Below the pieces are notes generated by a model. That model had not been told where the DNA came from. It searched no databases and worked only from the letters and a program-made list of their open reading frames with translations. A stretch of 64,000 bases of DNA from Gammaproteobacteria bacterium. Lineage in GTDB: Bacteria; Pseudomonadota; Gammaproteobacteria; Steroidobacterales; GCA-2729495. A program made the position numbers and the translations under genes. Positions 31,873 to 43,263 of the stretch are shown one piece after another (the stretch's first letter is position 1; each line of letters opens with the position of its first letter). The stretch lies in assembly GCA_014337915.1 (NCBI GenBank), contig QUBU01000005.1, positions 80,566-144,565 on the forward strand, in the 5' to 3' direction.

Positions 31873-33426
31873 TCAGGCGCGCCGGCGCTGCGGCGCCAGC
31901 AGCGGGGCCAGGCTGGCCTGGCCGTCGAGCAGCAGGTTCAGCGTCAGGCGCACGCCGAAGCCGGTTGGGCCGGCAGGCACCTGGCCCAGCGCCTTCTTGC
32001 GCGTCGCGGCGCTGAGGTCCACGTGCACCCAGGGCAGCGATGCCGGCACGAAGCGCTGCAGGAACCGCGCAGCGAGGATGTGGTCGCCTTCGTTCTCCGG
32101 CGAGCACTGCAGGACATCGGCGACCTGCGAGCGCAGTTCCTCGTCGAAGTCCGCGTCCATGGGGAACGGCCATACCCGCTCGCCGCTGGCGCGGCCGGCG
32201 GCCACCAGCAGCTCGTTCAGGGCCGGGCGGTTGGTGAAGACACCGCTGTAGCGATCGGTCAGTGCATTGATGCACTGGCCCGTCAGCGTGGCGTAATCGA
32301 TGATGAGGCCTGGCTTCTCGCGCGACGCCAGTGCAAGGGTGTCGGCCAGGACCATGCGGCCCTCAGCGTCGGTGTGGATGACTTCGATGGTGCTGCCGTT
32401 GGCAGCCTGCACGACGTCGCGCGGCTTGTAAGCCTGCGGACTGTTGCGGTTTTCACTGATTGCCAGCCAGCAGTCCACGGCCAGCGGCAGGTCGAGCCGG
32501 GTCATGGCCAGCAGCGTGGCCAGCGCCACGGCGCTGCCGCTCATGTCATGGTGCATGTCGAGCATCGAGCGGAACGGCTTGAGGTTGGTGCCGCCGGTGT
32601 CGAAGATGATGCCCTTGCCCACCAGCGCCACATCCGGCCGGGTGTTGCCGCGCGGCCGGCGTGCCAGGTGAAGGATGCCGGCGCCCGGGTCCGGCTCGCC
32701 GTTGCCCTGGGCCACGGCCAGGAAGGCACCGGCGCCGAGGCGGCGCAGGGCGGCGCGGTCGAGGAAGCGCAGGCTCCAGTCGTGGTGTTCGCTCAGCTGC
32801 GCGACCAGCCCATGGTAGCTGGCAGCCGTGAGTTTGTTCGGTGGCAGCGCGGTGAGCCAGCGCACCAGGTTCACGGCCTCGATTTCCGCCTGTATGCGGC
32901 GCAGGTCGAGCGCCGCATCGAGGCCGAGCAGCTGCACGCTGCGCAGGCGGCAGTGCGCCTCCGGCTTGCGGCGGAAATCCGGCATGCGGAAGGCGGCGGC
33001 GCCCGCGGCCAGCAGCAGCGCCTGCGCGATATCGGCGGCCTGGCCTGGCGGCAGGCCTGCGACCAGGATGCCGAGCGTCCGCGGCCGGGAGCCGAGCGCA
33101 TCGGCCAGCGTCTCGCCCGCCCACTTCAGGCGCGTGAACGCCGTGTCCTGCTGCGGCCGGGACGCGGGCAGGCAGGCAAGCGTCACGCCCGCATCCAGGG
33201 TGCCGCTGAGGCGGCTGCGCAGCAGGCCGCGTGTGGCGGGATCGCCGAGTTGCTGCAGCTGGCGGCGCAGGCGCGCAGCCTCGGGCACGCGCTGCCACGC
33301 GGCTTTATCAGGTGCATGGGGCAGCACCACCAGCAGCTGATCCAGGGCAGCCAGCGCTTTGCGTCCCGCAGCGCCGGTGGACTGGTGCAGGCGCAGGGCG
33401 GGATCGGCCGGCAGAAGCTCTGACAT
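31873..33426 (-). CDS. M17 leucyl aminopeptidase-family protein
   Basis: 517 residues. The catalytic half carries the M17 metal-site blocks: VALVGKGIIFDTGG, MLDMHHDMSGSAVALATL and VIHTDAEGRMVLADTLAL. The canonical NTDAEGR is HTDAEGR here. The N-terminal half is weakly related to PepA. It removes N-terminal residues from peptides in the cytosol, using two divalent metals. It shares the intergenic region 33427-33597 with aceE, and a perfect TATAAT on its strand lies about 100 bases upstream. The rnt gene follows closely. Confidence 0.88.
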   Translation of the reverse strand: MSELLPADPALRLHQSTGAAGRKALAALDQLLVVLPHAPDKAAWQRVPEAARLRRQLQQLGDPATRGLLRSRLSGTLDAGVTLACLPASRPQQDTAFTRLKWAGETLADALGSRPRTLGILVAGLPPGQAADIAQALLLAAGAAAFRMPDFRRKPEAHCRLRSVQLLGLDAALDLRRIQAEIEAVNLVRWLTALPPNKLTAASYHGLVAQLSEHHDWSLRFLDRAALRRLGAGAFLAVAQGNGEPDPGAGILHLARRPRGNTRPDVALVGKGIIFDTGGTNLKPFRSMLDMHHDMSGSAVALATLLAMTRLDLPLAVDCWLAISENRNSPQAYKPRDVVQAANGSTIEVIHTDAEGRMVLADTLALASREKPGLIIDYATLTGQCINALTDRYSGVFTNRPALNELLVAAGRASGERVWPFPMDADFDEELRSQVADVLQCSPENEGDHILAARFLQRFVPASLPWVHVDLSAATRKKALGQVPAGPTGFGVRLTLNLLLDGQASLAPLLAPQRRRA

Positions 33427-33483
33427 GCGTCAATTCTTTCTCGCGATGGAATCGCGGATACGCTGCCTGCCTGGCCCATGCCG

Positions 33484-33512
33484 GTGACAGCGCAGGGACA
33501 ATCCGCTATTCT
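33484..33512 (+). promoter_or_regulatory. Promoter of the pyruvate dehydrogenase operon
   Basis: GTGACA (33484-33489) and TATTCT (33507-33512) are 17 bases apart. Transcription would start near 33519, leaving an 80-base leader before the aceE start. No PdhR-like operator is apparent. Confidence 0.5.
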
Positions 33513-33523
33513 TCGAAGCCGCG

Positions 33524-33529
33524 ATTATA
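33524..33529 (-). promoter_or_regulatory. -10 box for the M17 aminopeptidase gene
   Basis: TATAAT on the minus strand, a perfect -10, about 97 bases upstream of the aminopeptidase ATG. No clear -35 lies 16-18 bases before it. It faces away from, and nearly abuts, the aceE promoter. Confidence 0.4.
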
Positions 33530-33597
33530 GGGCAGAGCAGGATGCGTGCGGTCGCTGTTTCCCGCATGCGGAAGTCAGGTTCAGGTCGAGCGGGCCA

Positions 33598-36261
<2,664 letters not shown>

Positions 36262-36283
36262 AGTCTCCCACTGGGCTGGGTAT

Positions 36284-37576
36284 ATGACGCGACGGGAGGA
36301 AATCCGGGTTCCCGACATCGGCGATTTCCACGACGTCGAGATCGTCGAGGTGCTGGTGGCCGCCGGCGACACCGTGAGCGCCGAGGCGCCACTGATCACG
36401 CTGGAGACCGACAAGGCGTCGATGGAAGTCCCGGCACCGAAGGCCGGGCGCATCGTCGAACTCAAGGTGGCCAAGGGCGGCCGCGTGTCAAAGGGCAGCC
36501 TGATCGCGCTCATCGAGGTGGATGAGGCGGCAGCCCCAGCGGCGAAGCCGGCAGCGCCTGCACCAGCTGCCGCAGCGCCCCCGGCCCCCGCGACGCCCAG
36601 GCCCGCAGCAGTCGCTGCGGCGCCAGTTGCGGCACGGCCTGCACCGTCGGCACCAGCTACCTTGCCGCCGATCGACGAGGCGAGCTTTGGCAAGGCCCAC
36701 GCCAGCCCTTCGGTGCGCAAGTTCGCCCGTGAACTTGGGGTCAACCTGATCGCAGTGAAGGGCAGCGGCGCCAAGGGGCGCGTGCTGGCCGAAGACGTCA
36801 AGGCCTACGTCAAGGCGATCCTCGGCGGGCAGGCGGGCGGCGGGCTGCCGAAGCTGCCGGTGGTGGACTACGCGAAGTACGGCGAAATCGAACTGGTGCC
36901 GCTGTCGCGGGTGCGCCGCATCTCGGGGCCGCGCCTGCAGGCCAGCTGGCTCAACATTCCCCATGTCACGCAGCACGACGAGGCGGACATCACCGCGCTG
37001 GAAGCGCGCCGGGCGGCCCTCAAGGCCCAGGCGGAGAAGGCGGGTGTCAGGCTGACGCCGCTGGCGTTCATCATCCGGGCCTGCGTGCTGGCGCTGCGCG
37101 AATTCCCGGACTTCAACTCCTCGCTGGCGGAGGATGGCACCGCGCTGGTGCACAAGAAGTACCACCACGTCGGCTTCGCGGCGGATACGCCCCAGGGGCT
37201 GGTGGTGCCGGTGATCCGCGATGCCGGCCAGAAGGACCTGTTCAGCATCGCCCGTGAGCTGGCCGACCTGAGCGCGCGGGCGCGCGAGGGCAAGCTCAGC
37301 GGCGAGGAAATGCGCGGTGGCAGCTTCACCGTGTCCAGCCTCGGCGGCATCGGCGGCAGCTTCTTCACCCCGATCATCAATGCGCCCGAGGTCGCCATCC
37401 TCGGTATCGGCCGGTCCGCGCAGCGGCCGGTGTGGCAGGACGGCGCCTTCGTGCCGCGGCTGATCCTGCCGCTGTCACTGTCCTACGATCACCGCGTCAT
37501 CGACGGTGCCACCGGTGTGCGTTTCACGTCGTTCCTGGTGCAGGCACTGGCCGACCCGGACCGGCTCGCAGGCTGA
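36284..37576 (+). CDS. aceF: Dihydrolipoamide acetyltransferase E2 of pyruvate dehydrogenase
   Basis: 430 residues with one lipoyl domain (Lys in LETDKASMEVP near residue 45), an Ala/Pro-rich swinging linker (about 85-130), a peripheral-subunit-binding domain (ASPSVRKFARELGVNL, about 140-175) and the acetyltransferase core, whose catalytic SYDHRVIDGATG is near the end. E. coli AceF has three lipoyl domains; this one has a single domain, and the partner E3 carries another. Transfers acetyl groups from the lipoyl arm to CoA and forms the core of the complex. Its stop is 7 bases before lpd. Confidence 0.96.
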   Translation: MTRREEIRVPDIGDFHDVEIVEVLVAAGDTVSAEAPLITLETDKASMEVPAPKAGRIVELKVAKGGRVSKGSLIALIEVDEAAAPAAKPAAPAPAAAAPPAPATPRPAAVAAAPVAARPAPSAPATLPPIDEASFGKAHASPSVRKFARELGVNLIAVKGSGAKGRVLAEDVKAYVKAILGGQAGGGLPKLPVVDYAKYGEIELVPLSRVRRISGPRLQASWLNIPHVTQHDEADITALEARRAALKAQAEKAGVRLTPLAFIIRACVLALREFPDFNSSLAEDGTALVHKKYHHVGFAADTPQGLVVPVIRDAGQKDLFSIARELADLSARAREGKLSGEEMRGGSFTVSSLGGIGGSFFTPIINAPEVAILGIGRSAQRPVWQDGAFVPRLILPLSLSYDHRVIDGATGVRFTSFLVQALADPDRLAG

Positions 37577-37583
37577 ACGCATC

Positions 37584-39380
37584 GTGGCCAGCCTGACGGA
37601 CGTCACCGTTCCGGATATCGGCGACTTCAAGGATGTCGCGGTTATCGAGGTGCACGTGCGCCCGGGTGACCAGCTGGTTGCCGAACAACCGCTGATTACC
37701 CTGGAGAGCGACAAGGCGGCCATGGAGGTGCCGGCCACCGGGCCGGGTCGGGTGGTCGAGGTGCTGGTCAAGGCCGGTGACCGTGTTTCCAAAGGGACGC
37801 GCATCCTGCGCATCGAGGTCGATGCACCAGCGGCAGCTGCTTCGGCAACTTTATTGGCACCAGCTCCCGCCACGGCATCGACGGCGAAGCCGCCGCCGGC
37901 CGCAGCATCGGCGCGGCCGTCAGCACCGCCCGCGATTGCCCCCGTGCCAGGAGCCGCGAGCTACACGGGACCGGTCGATCTCCAGGCCGACCTGGTGGTG
38001 CTTGGTGCCGGCCCCGGCGGTTACACGGCGGCATTCCGCGCCGCGGACCTCGGCCTCTCGGTCACGCTGGTCGAGCGCTGGCCGTCGCTGGGCGGGGTGT
38101 GCCTGAACGTCGGCTGCATCCCGTCGAAGGCACTGCTGCACGCCGCGCGCGTCATCGAGGAGGCGGCGGAGATGGCCAGCCTCGGCGTGGACTTCGGCAC
38201 GCCGAAGATCGATGCGGCCAAGCTGCGCGAGTGGAAGAACAAAGTCGTGGGCCGGCTCACTGGCGGCCTCGCGCAGCTGGCGAAGCAGCGCAAGGTTCAG
38301 GTCATCCGTGGCAGCGGCCGGTTCCTTTCGGATCGCCATCTCGAGGTCACGGGCGGGCAGGGCCGGCAGGTCCTGGCATTCCGCCAGTGCATCATTGCCG
38401 CGGGCTCGGAGCCGGTGCGGCTGCCGGGCCTGCCCGATGACCCGCGCATCATCGATTCCACGGCCGCGCTGGAGCTGGATCTGCCGCAGTCGCTGCTGGT
38501 CGTCGGCGGCGGCATCATCGGCCTGGAGATGGCCACGGTCTACGATGCCCTGGGCGTGAAGGTCAGCGTGGTGGAGCTCCTCGACCAGCTGATGCCGGGC
38601 GTGGACGCGGACCTGCTGCGGCCGCTGGAGCGGCGCCTGCGCAAGCGCTATGCAGCGGTGATGACCGGCACGCGGGTGCTGTCCATGAAGCCGGTGGCGC
38701 AGGGCATCGAGGTGGAGTTCGAGCAGGCGGGCGCCCGGAAGTCCCAGGTCTACGGCAAGGTGCTGGTGGCCGTGGGCCGCAGCCCGAACGGGCGCGCGAT
38801 CGCCGCGGATCAGGCGGGCGTCGCCGTCAACGAGCGCGGCTTCATTCCCGTCGACCGGCAGATGCGCACCAATGTCGCGCACATCTTCGCCATCGGAGAC
38901 ATCGTCGGCCAGCCGATGCTGGCCCACAAGGCGAGCCACGAGGGCAAGGTGGCGGCCGAGGTCGCTGCCGGCCACAAGCGGGCCTTCGATGCCCGCGTCA
39001 TTCCTTCGGTGGCCTACACCGATCCGGAGGTGGCCTGGGTGGGCCTGACCGAGAGCCAGGCGAAGGCGCAGGGCATTGCCGTGGAGAAGGGCAGCTTCCC
39101 CTGGGCGGCCAGCGGTCGCGCACTGTCGCTGAACCGCGACGAGGGCCTGACGAAGCTGTTGTTCGACCCGGTCACGCGGCGCGTGCTCGGTGCCGGCATC
39201 GTCGGCCCCAATGCGGGCGACCTCATCGCGGAAGCCGCGCTCGCCATCGAGATGGGTTGCGATGCGGAGGACATCGGCCTCACGGTGCATCCGCATCCGA
39301 CGCTGTCGGAAACCGTCGCCTTTGCCGCCGAAGCCTTCGACGGCACGCTGACGGACCTCTACCTGCCGAAGAAGGGCTGA
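37584..39380 (+). CDS. lpdA: Dihydrolipoamide dehydrogenase E3 with N-terminal lipoyl domain
   Basis: 598 residues: lipoyl domain (Lys in LESDKAAMEVPA), Ala/Pro linker (about 85-130), then the flavoprotein. FAD-binding VVLGAGPGGYTAAFRAADLG is followed by the redox disulfide GGVCLNVGCIPSK. NAD-binding is VVGGGIIGLEMATVY and the catalytic pair lies in VHPHPTLSETV. It reoxidises the lipoyl arms and makes NADH. Fusion of a lipoyl domain to E3 is known in several beta- and gammaproteobacteria and in Neisseria. A GTG at 37584 (MASLTDVTVPDIGDF) starts the lipoyl domain cleanly; the upstream in-frame ATG lies within aceF. Confidence 0.96.
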   Translation: MASLTDVTVPDIGDFKDVAVIEVHVRPGDQLVAEQPLITLESDKAAMEVPATGPGRVVEVLVKAGDRVSKGTRILRIEVDAPAAAASATLLAPAPATASTAKPPPAAASARPSAPPAIAPVPGAASYTGPVDLQADLVVLGAGPGGYTAAFRAADLGLSVTLVERWPSLGGVCLNVGCIPSKALLHAARVIEEAAEMASLGVDFGTPKIDAAKLREWKNKVVGRLTGGLAQLAKQRKVQVIRGSGRFLSDRHLEVTGGQGRQVLAFRQCIIAAGSEPVRLPGLPDDPRIIDSTAALELDLPQSLLVVGGGIIGLEMATVYDALGVKVSVVELLDQLMPGVDADLLRPLERRLRKRYAAVMTGTRVLSMKPVAQGIEVEFEQAGARKSQVYGKVLVAVGRSPNGRAIAADQAGVAVNERGFIPVDRQMRTNVAHIFAIGDIVGQPMLAHKASHEGKVAAEVAAGHKRAFDARVIPSVAYTDPEVAWVGLTESQAKAQGIAVEKGSFPWAASGRALSLNRDEGLTKLLFDPVTRRVLGAGIVGPNAGDLIAEAALAIEMGCDAEDIGLTVHPHPTLSETVAFAAEAFDGTLTDLYLPKKG

Positions 39381-39392
39381 GCCGGCGCGTGC

Positions 39393-39941
39393 TCAGCGCG
39401 CGTAGGTGGCCACCAGTTCGGCATCCGCCAGCGCGTTCGCCCGCACGTTGAAACTGACGAAGGCCGCCGTGGCATTGGGCGGCAGGTCGAGCCTGTCGAC
39501 CTTCAGCGCATAGAGCCGGAAGTGGTAGTGGTGCGGCTTCGAGCCCGGGGGCGGGCAGGGACCGCCGTAGCCCGCTGCACCGAAGTCGGTGTTGCCCTGC
39601 ACGGCACCGGCGGGCATCAGCCCGGCGGCGGGGTCACCGGACCCGGCAGGCAGCGTGCTGGTGCCGGCGGGGATGTTCCAGACCACCCAGTGCCACCAGC
39701 CGCTCCCGGTGGGCGCGTCCGGATCATGCACCAGCAGGGCGAAGCTTTTCGTGCCGGCCGGCGCACCCTGCCAGCTCAGCGCCGGTGAGACGTTGTCGCC
39801 GCTGCAGCCGAATCCCCTGTAGACCTGTTTCAGTGCCATCGGCTGGCCGGCCGCGAGGTCCGGGCTGCTGAGGCGGAAGGCAGGCTCGGCGGCCTGGCTG
39901 CTGCCCATGACGAGCAGGGCGATGGCAAGAGCGAAGCGCAT
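39393..39941 (-). CDS. Secreted YbhB/YbcL-like PEBP-family protein
   Basis: 182 residues with a signal peptide (MRFALAIALLVMGSSQA) and a phosphatidylethanolamine-binding-protein fold. Family marks are NVSPALSWQGAPAGTKSFAL, DPDAPTGSGWWHWVVWNIP and YGGPCPPPGSKPHHYHFRLYAL; these hold the anion-binding His and Asp residues. Bacterial members are periplasmic or cytosolic proteins of unclear function. Convergent with lpd; the two stops are 12 bases apart. Confidence 0.88.
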   Translation of the reverse strand: MRFALAIALLVMGSSQAAEPAFRLSSPDLAAGQPMALKQVYRGFGCSGDNVSPALSWQGAPAGTKSFALLVHDPDAPTGSGWWHWVVWNIPAGTSTLPAGSGDPAAGLMPAGAVQGNTDFGAAGYGGPCPPPGSKPHHYHFRLYALKVDRLDLPPNATAAFVSFNVRANALADAELVATYAR

Positions 39942-40034
39942 GGCTGGATCTCCGGCTGGGCGCGGCCAAGGCCGCTGGCGCCTGACTGTATAGCAGACCC
40001 GGCGATCGGGTTGAACCCCGTCGCCGGAGGGTGC

Positions 40035-40937
40035 TCAGTGCATGCTCGCCGGTGACTCGATGCTGGCCGCCAGCTCGCGATGCAGGCGCTGTTCACGCCA
40101 GATGAGGTAGAGCCCGGCTGCCACCACCAGGCCGCCGCCGGCGAGCGCACGCAGGCCGGGCAACACGCTCCAGACCGCCCAGTCGATAGCCACGCCCCAG
40201 AGCAGCGCCGTGTATTCGAAGGGCGCGATGACCGAGGCCGGCGCATGCCGGAAGGCTTCGGTAACGAAGTGCTGGCCGATGATGCCCAGCAGGCCGAGGC
40301 CGAGTATCCAGCCCCAGTCCGCGCTGCGCACTGGTACCCAGTCGCGCCAGGCGATCAGCCCCGAGAACAGCGTCAGCAGCACCAGGAACCAGAACACCAT
40401 GCTTACCGTGGTGTCGGTGCGTGTCAGCACGCGTACCGAAATCGCGCTCAGGGCGTAGGCCACCGCGGAGAGCAGCGCCCCGGCCATGCCCAGGGCGCCC
40501 ATGGCGTGCCCGGAGGGCCGCAGCATGGTCAGCACGCCGGCCAGGCCGGCGAAGATGGCAAGCCAGCGGCGCCAGTCCACCCGTTCGCCGAGCAACGGCA
40601 CCGCGAAGGCGGTGACCATCAGTGGTGCGACGAAAAAGATCGAGTAGGCGTCAGCCAGCGACAGCACCTTCACCGCGTAGATGAACCCGGCCACCATCAC
40701 CAGGCCCAGCACGCCGCGCAGCAGGTGCAGGCCGATGCGCACCGGACGCAGCTCGCGCCAGCGGCCGAGCAGGGCGACGCCGGCCAGCAGGAAGGGCAGC
40801 GATGCGGCACCGCGCAGTGTGCCGACCTGCATCGGCGGGTAGCTGGCTGCCAGCAGCTTGAGCAGGGCATCCATGCCGGCGAAGGCCGCCACTGCCACCA
40901 GCATCGCGGCGATGCCGCGCAGGTTCTGCGAGATCAT
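40035..40937 (-). CDS. EamA-family (DMT) transporter
   Basis: 300 residues, about ten membrane helices in two EamA repeats (roughly 8-140 and 150-285). Landmarks are RGAASLPFLLAGVALL, LSLADAYSIFFVAPLMVTAF and LLWGVAIDWAVW. Most of this family export metabolites such as amino acids or nucleotides, but the substrate cannot be read. The C-terminal tail is cytosolic and charged. It sits 27 bases downstream of a small unknown gene that may be co-transcribed. Confidence 0.87.
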   Translation of the reverse strand: MISQNLRGIAAMLVAVAAFAGMDALLKLLAASYPPMQVGTLRGAASLPFLLAGVALLGRWRELRPVRIGLHLLRGVLGLVMVAGFIYAVKVLSLADAYSIFFVAPLMVTAFAVPLLGERVDWRRWLAIFAGLAGVLTMLRPSGHAMGALGMAGALLSAVAYALSAISVRVLTRTDTTVSMVFWFLVLLTLFSGLIAWRDWVPVRSADWGWILGLGLLGIIGQHFVTEAFRHAPASVIAPFEYTALLWGVAIDWAVWSVLPGLRALAGGGLVVAAGLYLIWREQRLHRELAASIESPASMH

Positions 40938-40964
40938 CGATGCCGTGCTGCACCAGGCCGGGCA

Positions 40965-41324
40965 TCAGCCCGCCTGGTCACCGTCGAGCAGCTGGGCCAT
41001 GCCGGCGATGAAGCCGGCGGCGTCGGTGGCGGTCACCGCGCAGTTGCGCAGGTCCTCCCAGCCGCCGGCCCGCAGCGCCTGCTGCAGCACCAGCCTGCGA
41101 TCACGGCCGTTCCAGACGATGCGCTGGCGCTGCTCCCCGGCGCTGAAATGCAGCAACCAGCTGCCCTGGCCGCCGAGGGCCGCCACGAAATCCCCGGGAG
41201 CGAGCCCGCGCGCCTGGCAGGCGCTGCGGATGGCGGGTTCCAGCGCGGCAGCAGGCGGGGGTGCATCCGCTGCCTGCTGGGTGCCGGGCTTGCCGCCCAG
41301 CCAGAATACGGATTCTTCCTTCAC
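40965..41324 (-). CDS. Hypothetical protein, 119 residues
   Basis: No family recognised. A soluble, acidic protein beginning MKEESVFWLGGKPG, with a Pro/Ala-rich stretch at about 20-30 and a compact domain after it. The run LGGQGSWLLHFSAGEQRQRIVWNG is beta-rich, and VTATDAAGFIAGMAQLLDG looks helical. Base composition and codon use match the neighbours, which supports a real gene. It lies between nth and the EamA transporter on the same strand. Confidence 0.5.
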   Translation of the reverse strand: MKEESVFWLGGKPGTQQAADAPPPAAALEPAIRSACQARGLAPGDFVAALGGQGSWLLHFSAGEQRQRIVWNGRDRRLVLQQALRAGGWEDLRNCAVTATDAAGFIAGMAQLLDGDQAG

Positions 41325-41399
41325 GGTGCCTCCACCCGGAAAAGGCGCATCTTACACGCCCGCCGCCTGCGCTCCGGGCAATGCGCAGCGCGCAGCGCC

Positions 41400-42041
41400 T
41401 CAGCTGCCGGCTGGCGTCTTGCTGCGGTACTCGCAGAGATCCGCCAGCAGGCAATCCGGGCAGCGTGGCCGGCGGGCCTGGCAGGTGTAGCGACCATGGA
41501 GGATCAGCCAGTGGTGGGCATCACGGCGGAACTCCTCCGGCACCACGCGCAGCAGCTTCTGCTCCACGGCCAGCGGTGTGCGTCCCGGCGCGAGGCCGGT
41601 GCGGTTGCAGACCCGGAAGATGTGGGTGTCCACCGCAATCGTCGGCTCGCCCCAGGCGGTGTTGAGCACCACGTTGGCGGACTTGCGCCCGACACCCGGC
41701 AGCGCCTCGAGAGCTTCCCGGTCCTGCGGCACCGCGCCGCCATGCCGGTCGACGAGGATCGCGCAGGTCCTGATGATATTGGCGGCCTTGGTGTTGAACA
41801 GCCCGATGGTGCGGATGTAGGGCTTCAGCCCGGCCTCGCCCAGCGCCAGCATCCGCTGCGGCGTTGGCGCCGCCGCGAACAGCGCCCCGGTGGCCTTGTT
41901 GACGCTGACATCGGTCGCCTGCGCGGAGAGCATCACCGCGATCAGCAACTGGAAAGGACTGCCGTAATGCAGTTCAGTGGTGGGCTGCGGGTTGGCCGCG
42001 CGCAGGCGCCGGAAGATCTCGGCGCGTCGGGCGGCGTTCAT
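41400..42041 (-). CDS. nth: Endonuclease III
   Basis: A 213-residue DNA glycosylase/AP lyase that removes oxidised pyrimidines. The helix-hairpin-helix LPGVGRKSANVVLNTAWG holds the catalytic Lys (in GVGRKSAN), the catalytic Asp follows in TIAVDTHIFRV, and the C-terminal 4Fe-4S loop is C-x6-C-x2-C-x5-C (YTCQARRPRCPDCLLADLC). Starting at ATG 42041 gives the standard length and a 4-base overlap with the rsxE-like stop. The rsxE-nth order is the same as in E. coli. Confidence 0.96.
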   Translation of the reverse strand: MNAARRAEIFRRLRAANPQPTTELHYGSPFQLLIAVMLSAQATDVSVNKATGALFAAAPTPQRMLALGEAGLKPYIRTIGLFNTKAANIIRTCAILVDRHGGAVPQDREALEALPGVGRKSANVVLNTAWGEPTIAVDTHIFRVCNRTGLAPGRTPLAVEQKLLRVVPEEFRRDAHHWLILHGRYTCQARRPRCPDCLLADLCEYRSKTPAGS

Positions 42042-42547
42042 GCACGGTGCAGGCGCAGGGACTGCAATGCCACGCTGCCGCCGGCAAGTAGGAAAAACGC
42101 CATAGCCGGCAGCAACCCAGCCGGGCCGAGCCATTCACGCAGGGCACCGACCAGCGCCAGCGCAGCGGCGCCGACGAGTGCGTTGCGCCAGGCTGGCCCG
42201 GCCTGGCTGCCATGGGCTTCGCCCGCGGCCGTGCCGGCCACCTGGCCATGCAGGGCAGCGAGCGCGAACAGGCCGCCGCTGGCCAGCGCGAGTTCCAGGG
42301 CCAGCGCTTCGCAGGCCAGGTGCAGGATGACTGCGATGCCGCCGCCGATGAGCAGCAGGCCGGTGATGCCGGCGCCGCCGCTGGCGGTACCGCGCACCGG
42401 TACCCGATGGATGCCGAGCAGCACGACGCAGCTGACGGTGCCGAGCAGCAGCCCGTGGGCCAGCGTATCGGCACCGGCCAGCAACGGGCAGATGCCGAGC
42501 CAGAGGAGGGCATCGCGGGCGGCACGAGGCGGCGTCACGGTGGTCAT
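42038..42547 (-). CDS. rsxE: Electron transport complex membrane subunit RsxE/RnfE-like (divergent)
   Basis: A 169-residue membrane protein with about five to six helices. The start LLWLGICPLLAGADTLAHGL matches the LGLCPLLA block of RsxE, including its first conserved Cys, and VGALREWLGPAG matches GSLREIIG. The second conserved segment, which holds a Cys (VTNC in E. coli RsxE), has no counterpart I can find, and the protein is about 60 residues short. It is therefore a diverged or reduced RsxE. Position between rsxG and nth supports the assignment strongly. Confidence 0.75.
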   Translation of the reverse strand: MTTVTPPRAARDALLWLGICPLLAGADTLAHGLLLGTVSCVVLLGIHRVPVRGTASGGAGITGLLLIGGGIAVILHLACEALALELALASGGLFALAALHGQVAGTAAGEAHGSQAGPAWRNALVGAAALALVGALREWLGPAGLLPAMAFFLLAGGSVALQSLRLHRA

Positions 42548-42623
42548 GCGCGGTTGCGTCCTGTGGTCGCGGCTGCTGCTCCGGGCCGCGGCATTCTAGC
42601 CTGCCTGCACTGCATGCCGCGCG

Positions 42624-43256
42624 TCACTCCGGTGGCCGCCCGAAGAGCGCTGACTGGTGCGTGGCGAAATACTCCGCCGCGTGGCGTACGGCATCCACCA
42701 CCGCGCGGCTGGTGACCGTGGCGCCGGTGATGGCATCGAATTCGCCGCCGTCGCGGCGCAGGGCCCAGCGCGCTGCGGCCGGGTCGCCGAGCGAGCGCCC
42801 GGTGAAGCTGTCGATCCAGCTCGACTTCGCGGCATCGATGCGGTCGCCGAGCCCGGGTGTCTCCTGGTGCTCCACTGCCCTGACGCCGAGCACCTGGCCA
42901 TCGACGCGCATCGAGACCAGCAGCCGGATGGGGCCGACGTAGCCCTGGCGGGCCACCACGGTCAGGATGGCGGCAACCGGCTGGCCTGCCATGCGGGCGC
43001 GGTAGACCGGTAGTGGCTCGGCGCTGCCGAGCAGGGCCGCATCGGTCACGTCGATGCGATCCCCGGCCGGCTGGTTGTCGTAGCTGCCGGCAGGAAGCAG
43101 CGTCGCCAGCACGTCGAGCTCACGCGCTGCCGTGTTGCGCTCGATGCGTGTCCGGGTCGCGACCACGGCCAGCGCCACGGCCGCAGCGACGCCGGCCGCC
43201 ACCACGGCCAGCCAGGCCAGGGTGCTTCGCCACTGCGTTGCCGCTGCGTCGTTCAT
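42624..43256 (-). CDS. rsxG: Electron transport complex subunit RsxG/RnfG
   Basis: 210 residues: one N-terminal membrane anchor (LAWLAVVAAGVAAAVALAVV) and a periplasmic FMN domain. The attachment motif for covalent FMN is visible in FDAITGATVTSRAVVDAVR, where the second Thr of the ATVT core is the expected ligand. HQETPGLGDRI is also conserved. It relays electrons on the periplasmic side of the Rsx/Rnf complex, which in E. coli keeps SoxR reduced. 7 bases separate it from rsxD. Confidence 0.9.
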   Translation of the reverse strand: MNDAAATQWRSTLAWLAVVAAGVAAAVALAVVATRTRIERNTAARELDVLATLLPAGSYDNQPAGDRIDVTDAALLGSAEPLPVYRARMAGQPVAAILTVVARQGYVGPIRLLVSMRVDGQVLGVRAVEHQETPGLGDRIDAAKSSWIDSFTGRSLGDPAAARWALRRDGGEFDAITGATVTSRAVVDAVRHAAEYFATHQSALFGRPPE

Positions 43257-43263
43257 GCCGGGG

